Counted from the stretch's first letter, positions 1-12,030 are shown. The stretch is 64,000 bases of DNA from Melitaea cinxia (GCF_905220565.1 NC_059421.1:9197501-9261500), one strand, 5' to 3'. A program made the numbers and translations. Notes: generated by a model from the letters alone, not told the origin.

Positions 1-68
1 ACTAAGTGACATACATATGCTACTGGTAAATTATTCTTAAAATAACAAATAACGTCATCTTTTATTTA

Positions 69-270
69 TCGTCGTTAGCGCAGCGGTAATAGCACTGGCT
101 GTTGCGCTGGCGGTCGCGGGTTCGATTCCCGCTCACGACAGACATTTGTATCGATCATATAGATGTTAGTCGTGGTCTGGGCGTTGTGTTTGTGTATTGT
201 ATGTGTTTCCGGACCCCCGACACAGGAGAAAATGCTACCGGGGGATCCGTTGAGTGTGAAACGTTTTTAT
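69..270 (+). repeat. tRNA-derived SINE head, family A relative
   Basis: An A-box-like TTAGCGCAGCGG (75-86) and a B box GGTTCGATTCC (119-129) sit at the usual spacing. The T arm GCGGG/CCCGC is perfect, and GTCGT at 71 can pair with ACGAC at the end. The anticodon arm does not fold as a tRNA. Downstream CAGACATTTGTAT and GGTCTGGGCGTT match the body of family A, then the sequence diverges (GACCCCCGACACAGG). It is a SINE rather than a tRNA gene. Confidence 0.8.
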
Positions 271-1211
271 TAAGATGACCAGTCCTGCAGAGTTCAGACT
301 TAAGCGAGTAAAGCTACGCTGCGCAGGTTGTATAGCATAAAAGCTTATATTAATTCTAATAGCTAAAAGATATTTTTAACACTATTCTGCAACTCAACAC
401 CGCATGTGTCCTTGTATGATATTTTTATTTCAGTACAGCGAGCCCTCTTGCGAAATTCTTGAGACGGAGGGATGTGACGCTTACACTAATCGATATATAA
501 AATACATTGATAACTTACTTTTTTTGTTTTTTTTTTTGAAAAACTGTATTTACGGTACTTGTCTTAGTTAATTAGTTATATCACTTATCGATAATTTAAA
601 GCAGAGTTAGAAAATTCAAAAATTGTATTATTATATACTATTTTTTTTTTAATACTACTTACATATGTTTGTTGAATGTTACTTGAAAATATACTAGGAA
701 TTTGGTACTCGAAACGCACAATTTTACAATTCTGATTTTGATGTAAGCATATCAATATAATTTTTTTTTTTTGTAATTTATATGCTTTGTTAACGTTGTT
801 CCGTCTAAAGATAATTAATTTTATAGCAGACCTAGAGACTGCACATTTAAATAAAAACAAAATTTAAACTATGCCAAAGTTCTAGAATAATTTTCTGTAA
901 TTACAATTAATTTAACACACTGCAAGGAACAAAAAAAAATACATAATTCGAATATAAAATCTCATATATCGCAAGTTTTTATCGATAAACACACATCACT
1001 ACGTAACCTGAGCATAGGGGAAAAGAAAACACAGTGTGTGATGTAATTATACAGGCGCATGGAATTCAGAACACCCTGTATTTAGCGAGATATTGTTGCC
1101 GAGTTTAATAAACGTCGCACGATATCAGAAACAATGAAAATATATTTTGAACGTGAATACTTTTTTTAACAAAATAACAAGTTTATTAATATGTGATAAA
1201 TAGAAAGACTG

Positions 1212-1292
1212 CTAGACAGTCGCCTTGGAGAACACGTTAAGCTCTCGGTCCCGGTTGTTATCATACACAGGTGATAGCGATTGATATCTTAT
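1212..1292 (+). repeat. SINE family A, internal fragment
   Basis: GGAGAACACGTTAAGCTCTC, CGGTCCCGGTTGTTATCAT and GTGATAGCGAT match the middle of the full-length copy at 20,059. Both ends are missing. Confidence 0.7.
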
Positions 1293-1582
1293 ATACATCA
1301 TACTTACATAGACAAATTAAAAAAAAAATTCTTCCCATTCCTTCTTAGCAGAATCTAATTACAGGTTGTAGCTTCACTTTGAAATAAAATAAAATAATGA
1401 AAAAAAAATTAATTTACATTTTTGTAAAGTGACGGAAAAGTGCTTTGAAGCCTACTTAAGTATTTTTTAATCTGTAAAATACAGTAAAACACCTTCATTT
1501 TGAAACTGAAAAAAAGTGTGTTTAGTATACTTACAATGGTATTTATTTAAAATATCCTTTAAAATCAATTATAAATCTTACA

Positions 1583-1752
1583 TATAAATAAAAATGAATG
1601 TTGCTAAGCGCATAACTCGATGGCTCGAACGATTCGGCAATTTTTTTTGCGTGTTATTTAAGGCCCACGAAATGTTTTAATACAAAAAAAGTTAAAAAAG
1701 TTTTGCTATAATTTTTACTTTTGGCAGAACGAAGTCTGTCCAGGCAGCTAGT
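1583..1752 (+). mobile_element. Non-autonomous Helitron-like element, family D
   Basis: Starts ATAAATAAAAATGAATGTTG, carries AACTCGATGGCTCGA and AGGCCCACGAAATG, and ends CAGGCAGCTAG|T. CTAG followed by T fits a Helitron 3' terminus (CTRR, inserted at AT). Other copies are at 11,186, 9,655 and 27,757. Confidence 0.7.
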
Positions 1753-1860
1753 TTATAATATAAAAGTTATAACGAAATATATAAAAAATATATGTAGACA
1801 AACGAAGCAGGCGAGTAGTAAATTAGAACATAAAAAATAGTTATACAATTCACTCACCTA

Positions 1861-2090
1861 ATGGTGAGTGATTATCTTAGCTTGTAGACGCCTCAAGCAT
1901 CGTAAATACGTTGCCGACCGTAACCCTAAATCCAGGAGCTCTGGTCACCTTACTCACCACAGGAAAACAAAACTGCTTGTAAGCAGTATTATTTGGCTGT
2001 GATCTTCTGTAAGGCGAGGTACGTTTCGCAGTCGGACTGCTTCAGTATTTGAGGAGGATATTTCCTGTTACACACTATCTCAGTCGAATA
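1861..2090 (-). repeat. Retroposon family B copy
   Basis: Read on the plus strand it shows the reverse of the family: GTAGACGCCT, GGAGCTCTGGTCACCTTACT, CACAGG, GCAGTATTATTTGGCTGTGA and a degenerate CGGACTGCTTC. Family B has no tRNA-like boxes. Orientation is taken from A-rich tails of other copies. Confidence 0.75.
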
Positions 2091-2140
2091 CAATATAAAT
2101 ACAATGTTATATAGATATTAAATACATAATATATAGTAAT

Positions 2141-2440
2141 AATAGATGTGCCCGCGAATTCATCCGCGTGGAATTTAACAAAATAGTTATTGTTCAGTTC
2201 GCAGTTATAAAAAAAGTAGCCTAAATTACTCCTTATTACATCAGTTATCTGCCAGTGTAAGTCCCGTCAGAATCGGTCCAGCCGTTTTAGAGATTAGCCG
2301 GAACAAACAGACAAACACACAGACAGAGAGACAGACAAAAATTATAAAAAATGTTATTTTGGTATATGTACCGTGTATCATGCATATTATGAATTTAGTA
2401 GAAATTAAACGGGGTTATTTTAATATTTCAAAATTTTTAT
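2141..2440 (-). mobile_element. Non-autonomous Helitron-like element, family E
   Basis: Reverse copy of the element at 54,442: GTGCCCGCGAATTCATCCGC near the 3' side, then CAGTTATCTGCCAGTG, ATCGGTCCAGCCGTTTTAGA and repeated ACAGACA. The CTAG end is degraded to ATAGA here. Confidence 0.65.
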
Positions 2441-3024
2441 AGATATATGTATTATAGAGTATCAAGTAGGAAAGAGCCGACTTTTAACGAAGTGACCCGA
2501 ACAAAATGACACGTTTTAACAGTTAAGGACACCGTACCTTCATTAGGCCTCTGGGTGTTTGAAAAGGGCATGTGTAACTGCATATTAAAAGGGCACACCT
2601 AGTGTGAGATTTTGAAAAAAAACACATTTTTTTTTAAATATTTCGATAGCCTATAAAAATAACACAATAACAAATATTGTGACTAATGCAACTCATGGGT
2701 TATTCTATTATTCAGTTTTTTTTTTTGTTTTTTTTTAATGCAATTAGTAGAAAGAAGATAAAGGTAAATTATATGGGCCTATAATAGCAGATTAGCTGTC
2801 AGTAAGTATGATTTGATTTATTGAAAACAATAAAATCAATCATTTTATCTTAAAACGCATTTTTTTCGAAACTGCATTTTTCGAATTGATTGCAGTTCTA
2901 ACTCGAAGACAAATCATCCGGTTGCTTTTATTTTCAAACGTTTCGTACAACAGTTACCTTTAAAAAAAGAAACGAAAAATCACCTATTTGTAGTGGTGGT
3001 GTTAAAATATTCTAAATATTTAGA

Positions 3025-3218
3025 TACTAACTGTTCCCCGCGGTTAGACCAGCGTTGATTTAAGAAAAAGGGGCTATAGCCTTTCTAGGTATATAGGCGG
3101 TTATCCGACACAAAAATAATTTTTCAATTTGAACCAAGTAGTTCCTGAGATTAGAGCGTTTAAACAAAAATACAAAAAAAAACCAACAAACTTTTCAGTT
3201 TTATAATACAAGTATATA
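3025..3218 (-). mobile_element. Non-autonomous Helitron-like element, family F, decayed
   Basis: Reverse orientation. CCCCGCGGTTAGACC corresponds to the GC-rich hairpin before the 3' end, then GGCTATAGCC, GAACCAAGTAGTTCCTGAGA and TTTTATAATACAAGTATA at the 5' end. Compare 9,993 and 38,472. Confidence 0.6.
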
Positions 3219-5212
3219 TTTATGAAATAGCAGTAATATAAAAATGGAGATAAAGAAGCAGATAACATCACATGGTGTTAAATAATTACTGCTGCCCGAA
3301 CATCTGCAACGTGTTGGAGTTACAGGTGCTCTACTGACCTTTAGGATAACTAAGCAACAATAACTCTATTTATGTCATTATTTTTTGTTATAGACATTGT
3401 ATATTTCTTCTATTTCCACTCAGTAATATAAATAATGGTATAAACCTTTCATACTCATACCCTATTATAAATGGTGGCCGTAAAACTGTGAATTTTGTGC
3501 TTAGAACCATATTAGTAACTAGCTTTCCGCAATTCCCTTAACTTTTCATTTCAAGGGAATCTTCTACTCACAATTAACTATATTATAACGAAAAAGTTAC
3601 AGAAAATTGCCATTTCGGTAAAAAAAAATTGCCAATCCATAAAATTTTTTTTGTTCAGTAACACATGTAGTGATTAACTTTTATTTATATAGATAACAAA
3701 ATACACTTCGCTTTTCTATGAATCTGATGACACGTGATCCTTCAAAGTGTTCTAATAAACGATCAAAAGATCTAAATTCAGATCTCATTAAAATGATGCT
3801 AAGTAATATTCCCAATTCCTTGTAAAACATTGTTGAAAAGCGCTTTTATTGTTATCTGATTCTGAGAACTTTGAATCGCGCTGAATCTTCATAATAAGTG
3901 AACTTGATTTCAAAGCTCGTTAAAAATAAATAAACAAGTATTAGTAGACAAAAAAGAAATTGTCTTTATCATTAACGCTTTAAATAATTTTGATAAAGAA
4001 TGGAGCTGTTCAATTAGTTTTTACCAAAAATAGCTAAAAACCAAAACAAAATTATCGTCGGGAGCAACGAGGGTCGTCAGGTTAAAAAAGTCCGACAAAC
4101 AATATGGTACCTTAGGTATTCCTCTATACAACTGCTGAAATGATGGAAAAGCACGAAAGTAGAAATAAATAAAAAAAAAATTACATCCTCAAGTAAATTT
4201 CACGACAAATCTTCCGGTAAATCCCTTGAAATTACAACCGAAAACCCAGCGTTTGGACGTACAGGACCGTCTGCAAACAAATTTCGAATTGCAAAATGAA
4301 GTCCTATTTTCCAGAGACGTTTGTTCCTTGCCCTCAATGAATTATTAATTATTCCATTCGATTCAACCTACGTTATATTTACTTTTACTTTTTTAAATCG
4401 CCTTTTACACGCTTCTTTTTTTCTGTGACCATTTCTATTTTGTGAAAGTGGACATTTTTTTTTGTCATTTGTTATGGAAGTGCTTGAAAATGTAATTTTA
4501 TCTTTTACTCTTGTGATCGTGTCCTTGATTTTGATAATATTTGCGAAAGAAATATTGTGGAATTTGATATCATTGGTGTCTTTTTGGTTTTAGGGAATTA
4601 CGTTTTTAATTACCAGAACAGATACACTCAAAATAGCCAGAAACAATTAGTCATTAATATGCCTATTAGATATATATTTGATTCTATTCAAGACAAGTCA
4701 TTATTCATGATGAAATTAGAGTAACGAGATATGTCCCAAATCTCATTAGTTATTAAGCATTTCGATGATAATGAAGCCATCGAACAATACACTCCCGTGG
4801 AATGTTCGAGATGTTTTAAATATTGTTTCTGAAATGAATCATTATTATCTGTATAATGAACCAATAGTACTTGTACAACAATAACATTTTTTTTTCATTT
4901 TACACTAGTTGCTTTTACCGTATTTTTTTTTGATATTTTTGAACATTTCATTTTTCATTTTTATGTGAAAATGAGATCGTATATATTTTTTTGATTATAG
5001 AATTGTTATTTAGATTGCTTAATTGAAATTCGACGTTTTTAAACTTTATTTTACATTCATTTTATTCATTAGATTCTAGAGACAGTTATCCTCTAAAAAT
5101 ATCCTATTTAGTTGTTTTAATTGATAATTTTATTCAATTTTGTAAAATAAGTTACATTAAATTCCGTTTGCCATGTATCTTCTGATGTAAAAAAAAACAT
5201 TTATAAATCAAT

Positions 5213-5370
5213 AGTATCCCTACTAATATTATAAACGTGAATGTAAGTTTGTTTTTTTTTCACTTTTACGCGAAAACTACTTAACCGATCATCATGAAAC
5301 TTTGTACAGATATTTTTGGGGGTATTAGAAGTAATATAAGATACTTTTATTACTAAAATAATTTTATTTT
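5213..5370 (+). mobile_element. Helitron-like 5' end, truncated
   Basis: TATCCCTACTAATATTATAA is the start shared by short lepidopteran Helitrons (TC at the 5' edge). CGCGAAAACTACTTAACCGA and TCATGAAACTTTGTACAGAT follow. No CTAG end is visible. Confidence 0.55.
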
Positions 5371-5639
5371 AGCGAAGTCGACAAACGCTACAAAATTGTT
5401 TATTCTATACAACACAATTAATTTTGTCTATATTCTCTTAATCAAAATAACCATTTGGTGCTATGTCAATAAAGTTTAATCCATTAATGTTAATTGCTTG
5501 TCCAATTACAGCATTTATGGAGTAAAAAAGTGGTCTGTATATTTGATAGTAGCTCAACTGGTAAATATGGAAAGTTCTGGAAATTTAGTGTTGTAGAAAA
5601 CTTTGCAAATTTTACAAGATATTGTGATATGTCTATGAG

Positions 5640-5812
5640 GTGCATAGTAGGGTATATCTTGCTTAAAATTTGGACCAGCCCAACTGGGGAAGTGTTTCAA
5701 CTTTACAGACGATCCCAAGTAAATAACACTGGTCTCAAGTAGAAGGCTCCTGAGGAAGGTCGGATATGGATTTGGCAAAGCACTTGAAAATCTTTTGGTG
5801 TTACAGGTAGAC
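5640..5812 (+). repeat. Retroposon family B, diverged copy
   Basis: Carries GGACCAGCCCAACTGGGGAA, CTTTACAGACGATCCCAAGT and GCTCCTGAGGAAGG, matching the forward order of family B at 63,460 with many substitutions. ORFs on both strands here are repeat sequence. Confidence 0.65.
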
Positions 5813-6464
5813 CATTATTGGACCATACGTCTGTTTTCTACCCTAATTTTATAAAACTATGCTAATCCTCTAAAAGTTTAAAGCCAACAGTAGGAAATAC
5901 GTAGACAGTTAAATTTCGCAAAAATTCTCTTATTTATCTTCTGCAAAATCAGCAATGTAAATAAACAGTTTGCCACTTGTATCACGTAACTTAACTTTGA
6001 AACTAAAGATAAATTTCGTCGCTTCGCTAAAGTCAATAGTGGCCAATGGGACAGAGTCAACATTGACGTAAGCTTTAAATGGGATATTAATAATGCATGC
6101 TCTCTATGCCCGAGCCTGTTCAGGCTATTCCTGAGTCCGTATACACGTTATGTGCAATGTTGGTATATGTACACGGTTTTTGGCGATTCCCTCAAAATAG
6201 ACTAAATTTTGTCTGTTTATGTTGGACAGTTGATTTTAGATAGTAAATTGTGGTTAAAACTCATTAATAACCAAAATATGTTCCGTTTTGGATAAATATG
6301 TTCTAACTTATTTGCTTTTATTATCATTTATAAAATATTTAGATATTACGACCTTTTAGCGTTACGTTTGCTTATTTTATTTACAAACGACCGTGTCTGT
6401 GTGTGTTAAATATATTTATTTATTTATTTAAAAAATCTGCAGGAGAGTGGAAATAGTAGGTATA

Positions 6465-6750
6465 TGCTACGCTTCAGCCTATAATATCCTTCTGCCGGGC
6501 ATAGGCCTCTTTTCCTATGTACAAATACTCTTTATTGTACACTAAATGAGAAATTTTTTACATCGAAAGAATAAAATATATAGACATGTACAAAAGGCGG
6601 TCTTATCGCTAAAGGAGTGATCTCTGCCAAAAGGACATGACATACATATACATATTATCAAATATAGATCTCATGTAGGAGAAGAATTACAGCTTAATCC
6701 ACCACGCTGCTCCAATGCGGGTTGGCGAGTATTGTAATATCCATTCAAAA
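6465..6750 (-). repeat. SINE family A 3' part, split by a LINE tail
   Basis: The reverse of the SINE A tail appears in two pieces: CTACGCTTCAGCCTATAATA with GGGCATAGGCCTC before 6521, and GTAGGAGAAG with CCACGCTGCTCCAATGCGGG after 6673. The piece between is the insertion listed next. Confidence 0.75.
6522..6672 (-). repeat. LINE 3' tail (family J) inserted in SINE A
   Basis: Contains TTTATTGTACAC and GGCGGTCTTATCGCTAAAGG, the reverse of the family J end (GCGATAAGxCCGCC then AATAAA). It sits between two ATGTA copies (6517-6521 and 6673-6677), which look like a short target duplication. Confidence 0.65.
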
Positions 6751-6945
6751 GCAAATAAGCAATTTCAAAATATCTGGTCTGATTGCTAATATCATTTTCT
6801 AAAATAAATCGCTTGAAATAAAATACTAAATATTGAATGTATTACTTTATACTGAATGTAGACATTTGTATGTAAGTTTATTATACATCTACACCACCTA
6901 CCCAATTTAGATTTAGATAATAAGTTTCCTTTCTATGTATGGGTT

Positions 6946-7272
6946 ACATTACAGCCTATACAGTCCACTGCTGGACATAGGCCTCCACAAGTTTACGCCA
7001 AATATAACGTGAACTCATGTGTTTTGCCCATAGTCACCACGCTGGGCAGGCGGGTTGGTGACCGCAGTACTGGCTTTGTCGCACCGAAGACGCTGCTGCC
7101 CGTCTTCGGCCTGTGTATTTCAAAGCCAGCTGTTGGATGGTTATCCCGCCATCGGTCAGCTTCTTAAGTTCCAAGGTGGTTGTGGAACCTTGTTATCCCT
7201 TAGTCGCCTCCTACGACACCCACGGGAAGAGAAGGGGTGGCTAAATTCTTTAGTGCCGTAGCCACACAGCAC
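6946..7272 (-). repeat. Retroposon family C, full-length copy with 11-bp TSD
   Basis: A 327-bp unit flanked by perfect 11-bp direct repeats ATGTATGGGTT (6935-6945, 7273-7283). Plus-strand landmarks are CAGCCTATACAGTCCACTGC, CACCACGCTGGGCAGGCGGG, CTGCTGCCCGTCTTCGG and GTAGCCACACAGC. Copies cut off at the right-hand side and TGATGATGA tracts at the left show that the transcript runs on the minus strand. The 68-codon plus frame inside is not a gene. Confidence 0.85.
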
Positions 7273-7283
7273 ATGTATGGGTT

Positions 7284-7430
7284 GTCTGGAAGAAATAGCT
7301 AATTAGCCATAAGTCCGCCCATTGTACTTCACTGTCTGTAACTATCTTTATGCTTTGTTTGTAATATATTTGTGGTTTACAATAAAGTAAAAAATAAAAT
7401 AAATAATAAATAAAATGTTATTATTAAAGA
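7284..7430 (+). repeat. LINE 3' untranslated tail, family J
   Basis: GTCTGGAAGAAATAGCTAAT, CCATAAGTCCGCCCATTGTA and an AATAAAGTAAAAAATAAAA end. It resumes directly after the family C insertion, so C landed in an older LINE tail. Compare 11,630 and 58,485. Confidence 0.6.
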
Positions 7431-8104
7431 GAAAAGAGAAAAAAAATTATTCAAATAAATTAAATCCAAAAACAGCTCGTTTGAGGCATTTTAAAATTAA
7501 ATCCTGCCAGTATAGTTAATCTTACATAAAATAAAATAGAAATAACTTTAAAAGACTTCCAAAATAGCAAATACAATATATACAATAAAAACTAATTTTT
7601 TAGTGGAATTTCCAATAAAAATCGAAATGTGAATTGCATGCAATTCTTCATACGCTGAAGTGGGCTACTAAACAAATTGCCATAGTTATAAACGTCAGGA
7701 TTATCTTCGAAGATTCAGTTAGGTCGGTCGAGACAATTACTCTGAACGGCATCTGGTGATATTTGTCAGGATTAAGTTGGTTTTTTTTATCTATCTCAAG
7801 ATTATCTTCTGCGGGTTTTTATTATTGTTAGTTTGAGGTCATATTTGTGTTACAGTGTTAATCCGTACTTATGACAACCCTTTGGTCGGATGAGATCATG
7901 TTTGAGTAAGAGGTTAGTTGATATATACTCGTACTACCGGGTAGTTTTAGGAATACGAAGTGTTTCATACAAAAAGATAAATTTTATCTAATATTTGTAG
8001 ATGTATTATGTTGTGTACATTTATTAAAGCATACACATTACATCAGTTGGCTATTGCATGAGGTTGTCTAACTTAGAAATAAACGACCGTGTGTAAGGCT
8101 GGAA

Positions 8105-8185
8105 GAGGACTGCGGGATTTCGGCGCGAACTTGGCTAGGCCTATGTTCGGCAGTGGACTGTAATAGGCTGAACTGACTGACATGA
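8105..8185 (+). repeat. LINE/SINE 3' tail fragment
   Basis: GGCGCGAACTTGGCTAGGCC, TATGTTCGGCAGTGGACTG and AATAGGCTGAAC. It carries the same tail motif as families A and C but a different sequence before it, so it may come from the partner LINE. Confidence 0.5.
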
Positions 8186-8769
8186 AAATGTATTTAAATT
8201 TTAATACTAGGTTTATCGACCATATATCTTAAAACGTTTTGATTATGGCCATTCTTAGACCCTTTTTGTTAATTATATATGTAAATTAATATTTATCACA
8301 AGAAAATAACAACTTTAATAGGAAATCATTATGTAATTATCTTTTATAATGAACAATCTAAAATTAGGATTAGAGCGAAGAATAATAATAAAACTTTAAT
8401 TATTCTACAAGCTTTTACACTACAAGACTGGAAGTAATCGCCAAAGCATTCTTGAATTAAACTTTAAATAAATTCCTGGAATACTACGAGAGCTTTCATC
8501 TCGAACGGATAATTGTTAAGATTATTTTACCCAAAGTAAATTTCATTAGAATCATAGCATAATTTATTTATAAGAGAACATGCGTTTAATGAAATTTTGA
8601 ATGTTTTTTTTTTATATTTCAAAACCGAAATTTTCACTAATTACGTAATACTTAAACATCTACAAGATTAAAGGTGAAAAAATAAAATAAAATATTACTA
8701 ACATAAGTATTTTCACATTATATTATGATGATATTCTGTATAGAAGAATAATAATTATTATTGGACTAT

Positions 8770-9035
8770 CTACTGAGTGAGATAGGGAACAGCAGGATAA
8801 ATCCTGCTTAAAATCTGGAGCAGCCCGACTGGGGAAGTACCTCGACCTTATAGAAGATCACAGCTAAATAATATTGCTTTCAAGGAGTGTTGTGTTCCTG
8901 TGTTGAGTAAGGTGATCGGAGCTCCTGGTGAGGGTGAGGGTAGGGTCGGCAACGCGCTTGCAATTCTCCAGGTGTTGCAAGCATCTATAAGCTACGGTAA
9001 TCGCTTAATATTAGGTAAGCTGTTTGATTGTTGGT
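8770..9035 (+). repeat. Retroposon family B, near full length
   Basis: In forward order: GAACAGCAGGATAAATCCTG, GGAGCAGCCCGACTGGGGAA, GTGTTGTGTTCCTGTG, GGTCGGCAACGCGCTTGC and CTATAAGCTACGGTAATCGC. The TCACC segment near the 3' side is replaced by TTAATATTAGG. The 61-codon frame here is repeat sequence. Confidence 0.8.
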
Positions 9036-9104
9036 CAAATTATACCACTCTATATGTAGCAAAGCTAAATCAATTACCAATATGAGCGAAACTGAAAATA
9101 CAAA

Positions 9105-9360
9105 GTGTGTAAATAGATAATTGAGTTATTTCTCAAACAAAAAAAAAAATCAGACAGATTCACATCAAAACACAGCCAATCACAGCCAAAACTACAAATC
9201 AGACCTCGTTCAAATTTAAATGGTATCACACAACCACATCAAATGAAAAGGGAGTTATCACAACAGGTACTAGTAACTATAAATCTATAATTTGTACTCA
9301 TAAAAAAAAAATACAAATCGAATTGAATAATTCCTTCTTTTTTGAAGTCAGTTAAAAAGA
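9105..9360 (-). repeat. Family I repeat, decayed
   Basis: The reverse of the family seen at 29,800: GACCTCGTTCAAATTTAAAT, GTATCACACAACC and CGAATTGAATAATTCCTTC with TTTTTTGAAGTCAGTT. Divergence is high. Confidence 0.45.
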
Positions 9361-9654
9361 AACGTCAACACAGTCAACTAGTTTTGTAAATAAATGAAAC
9401 AGTTTAAGTAATGTTATCAAGATATTATCAATTTAATTTACAACTTAAAACCGAATTTCAAATGTAAGCAACGTCGTCTGAATTCAAACGGTTTCATCGC
9501 TTCAAGAACGCTGTAATTGTTTTTGTCTCCTTGTTTGTTTAGCTTTGCGGGGTTCTGTTTAAATAGAATACGTAAAGCTGTGTGTATGTAATTATTTAGA
9601 ATCGGTGATAGTTTTAACATTATTTTTTAATATTTTATTTAATTTTTTTAACTA

Positions 9655-9770
9655 TTAATACCTTCCGTGGGCCTCAAAGAACATACAAAAAAATTTGCCA
9701 AATCGGTCGAGCTATTCTCGAGTTATGCGCTTAGCATCATTCATTTTTATTTATATACCTATAGAAGAAG
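9655..9770 (-). mobile_element. Helitron-like family D fragment
   Basis: TACCTTCCGTGGGCCTCAAA, CGGTCGAGCTATTCTCGAGT and TATGCGCTTAGCATCATTCA are the reverse of the D element at 11,186. Confidence 0.65.
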
Positions 9771-9862
9771 ATTTATACTTCAAGATAAGCTTTATAGATT
9801 ATGATCAGAAGTTATACAAGTGAAACCGAGCCGCGGAGCTAGTGTCAAACAATATTTATACT

Positions 9863-9990
9863 AATATTCATCACATTAGCCTATCGCAGTCCACTACTGG
9901 ACATAGGCCTCCACAAGTTCACTCCAAAAATGGCGTGAACTTATGTGTTTTGCCCATAGTCACCACGCTGGGCAGGCGGGTTGGTGACCG
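9863..9990 (-). repeat. Retroposon family C, 5'-truncated
   Basis: Only the transcript 3' part is present (plus-strand CCTATCGCAGTCCACTACTG to GGGTTGGTGACCG). A Helitron-like element follows directly, so the missing part may have been lost with that insertion. Confidence 0.7.
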
Positions 9991-9992
9991 AA

Positions 9993-10180
9993 TATACTAT
10001 ATTATAAAGCTGAAAAGAATGTTTGTTTTTTTTTAACGCGTAAATCTCACGAACTACTTACTGGTTCGAATTGAAAAACTCTTTTTGTTTTAGATAGTCC
10101 ATTTACCATAAAAGGCTATATCGTATTTTCGTAACTGTTTCCCTTACACTAATGTGAGTGAAGCCGCAGGGAACCACTAG
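9993..10180 (+). mobile_element. Non-autonomous Helitron, family F
   Basis: Starts TATACTATATTATAAAGCTG, has CACGAACTACTTACTGGTTC and GATAGTCCATTTACC, and ends GAAGCCGCAGGGAACCACTAG|T. The CTAG|T end and the 5' start agree with copies at 38,472 and 41,510. Confidence 0.75.
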
Positions 10181-11185
10181 TTCTTTATAAATGATAAAAA
10201 TATACATCGAATGAATAACACGAATCCCCTGTCATGTCCCATATTAGGCTCAGCGTGGGGCCGTCCTAATTTGATGTTACTGTTTCAGAAATATAGGCGT
10301 CGCGGGAGACAATGCTCCTATTGTCGGAGGGTCTGAACCATATTTGTATAATTGGCTTTATTTGGGATTTGGCACATATTCTATTGTAATATACAATTTT
10401 GTTATGAATTTAACAAAACCTGACTTTGCTCATTTTTACTGCTCGATCTGTAATTATGTGATGTTTTACGGCCTATATACTTCCTGAGCATATTTTCTAA
10501 TTAAAAAAATTGGTCAAAATATTAAAACAAATTTAGCGCATATTTTTTGTCATATACAATTTTATCCCTTGACTTTGGTTATGTTCACTGTTTGACTTGC
10601 AATTACGAGATATTTTACGGCTTTTAATCTTCCGTCTGAATACGAAAACAAATAAATTTCTATTTCATTTACTTTTATCAACATTACAACACAAAAAAAA
10701 AATATTTCAACAGTATAGGTGTACATTTAAAGACAAACACACACATACATAAAATACAATAGATACATTCACACACGGGCATAGTACCGTGGCACAAGAA
10801 CTGAAGCAATTAAACTAGGCGAAACTTTCAAAAGCGTAGATACCCAAGTTCGATATAAAGTTCAGGAAAAACCTACTGACTCTTGTACTCATTGTTGATG
10901 TAACAGGGAAAACGAACACAGAGCTCGGAACTACCTTTTCTCATCATAAAGTGAGTATGTTCTTCTAGAAAGTTCTGGAGTGTTTAATTTGTATTTCTAT
11001 TGTTTAAAAATACCGCAAAGAACGTGATGAACATTTTTAAAATTAAGCATATTGTAAGTTTCTTATTATATATATTATATTTTATTAAAATAATATATAA
11101 TAATAATTGTTATTTACGAGGCACCATGAAAACGTCGTGAAATGAAATTATGTTGATAAAATTATAATCTTATTATATTATTTAT

Positions 11186-11376
11186 ATATATAAATAAAAA
11201 TGAATGTTGCTAAGCGTATAACTCGAGGATGGCTCGAACATTTCGGCTAATGTATTTTTTTTTGTATATTCCTTAAGGCCCACGGAAGGTTTTAATACTA
11301 AAATTAAAAACAAAAATTGCTTTGTTTAATTATTACTATTAACTTTATACTGAACAAAGTCTGTCCGGGCAGCTAG
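11186..11376 (+). mobile_element. Non-autonomous Helitron-like element, family D
   Basis: ATATAAATAAAAATGAATG start, TCGAGGATGGCTCGAACATT, AAGGCCCACGGAAGG and the end TCTGTCCGGGCAGCTAG|T. This is the best-preserved family D copy. Confidence 0.75.
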
Positions 11377-11629
11377 TTTAAGGATAAAATTGCCTTATAA
11401 GCTATAAGCCTTCTTCGGTAAATGGGTTACCCAACATAAAAGTTTTTCAATTGAGATTAGCGCGTAAACAAACAAACAAACTTAAAATAATTAAAAATAT
11501 TAAAAATATTTGCTTATTTCTATGTCTTTTTTTCCTTTTTTAATAATTATGTAAGTTTATCATATCGTAGTTTTTGTCTATTTATAATCGATTTTTACTC
11601 CTTAATTTTTGCACACCTTAACCGCTGCT

Positions 11630-11774
11630 ACTGTATTGTGTCCTGTACCCAAAGGTTATCTGGAAGAAATCGCTATTTAGCGATAAGATCGCCTTTATAC
11701 ATCTTGGATTGTATCTTTCTTTATATGTGTCTATATTTCGGTGTACATTAAGAATAAATAAATAAATAAATAAA
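11630..11774 (+). repeat. LINE 3' tail, family J
   Basis: GTGTCCTGTACCCAAAGG, TTATCTGGAAGAAATCGCTA, TTTAGCGATAAGATCGCC and an (AATA)n end. The GCGAT repeats can pair across TTTA. A minus-strand 71-codon ORF is a shadow. Confidence 0.65.
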
Positions 11775-12030
11775 CTTATCAGTTTTATAAAATTAGTATA
11801 ACTATATATTTGAGCATATACGTGTAATATCATTCTTTAAATATATGGCGAAGATAGCGAGCAGTGTGACTCGACATATAGGTATGTAGCACACGCCATT
11901 CTCATGGTTGCTACGCAAGCAGCGGTTGCGTGGACAACGCTCACTAGTTACTCCACACATATACATACATAATTATATTTTAGCGCATCGTAAAGTTCTC
12001 TCCCGCTTTATTTAGGTAGGCACCAGATTG

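Noticed and set aside
71..141. Functional tRNA gene
   Set aside because: A and B boxes and the T arm are present, but the anticodon stem does not form and SINE body sequence follows.
7055..7261. 68-codon plus ORF, similar to one at 55088-55294
   Set aside because: The similarity between the two peptides arises because both are the same family C repeat, not a gene family. The repeat is probably transcribed from the other strand.
10260..10335. GC-rich stretch after a TTTCAG-like site
   Set aside because: Translation in either direction gives no known motif and stops soon; no donor in a fitting position.
10907..10950. Possible plus-strand micro-exon (TTGATGTAACAG before, AAA|GTGAGTATG after)
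   Set aside because: 44 bp with no recognisable peptide and no partner exon. A chance pair of splice-like sites is expected at this length of sequence.
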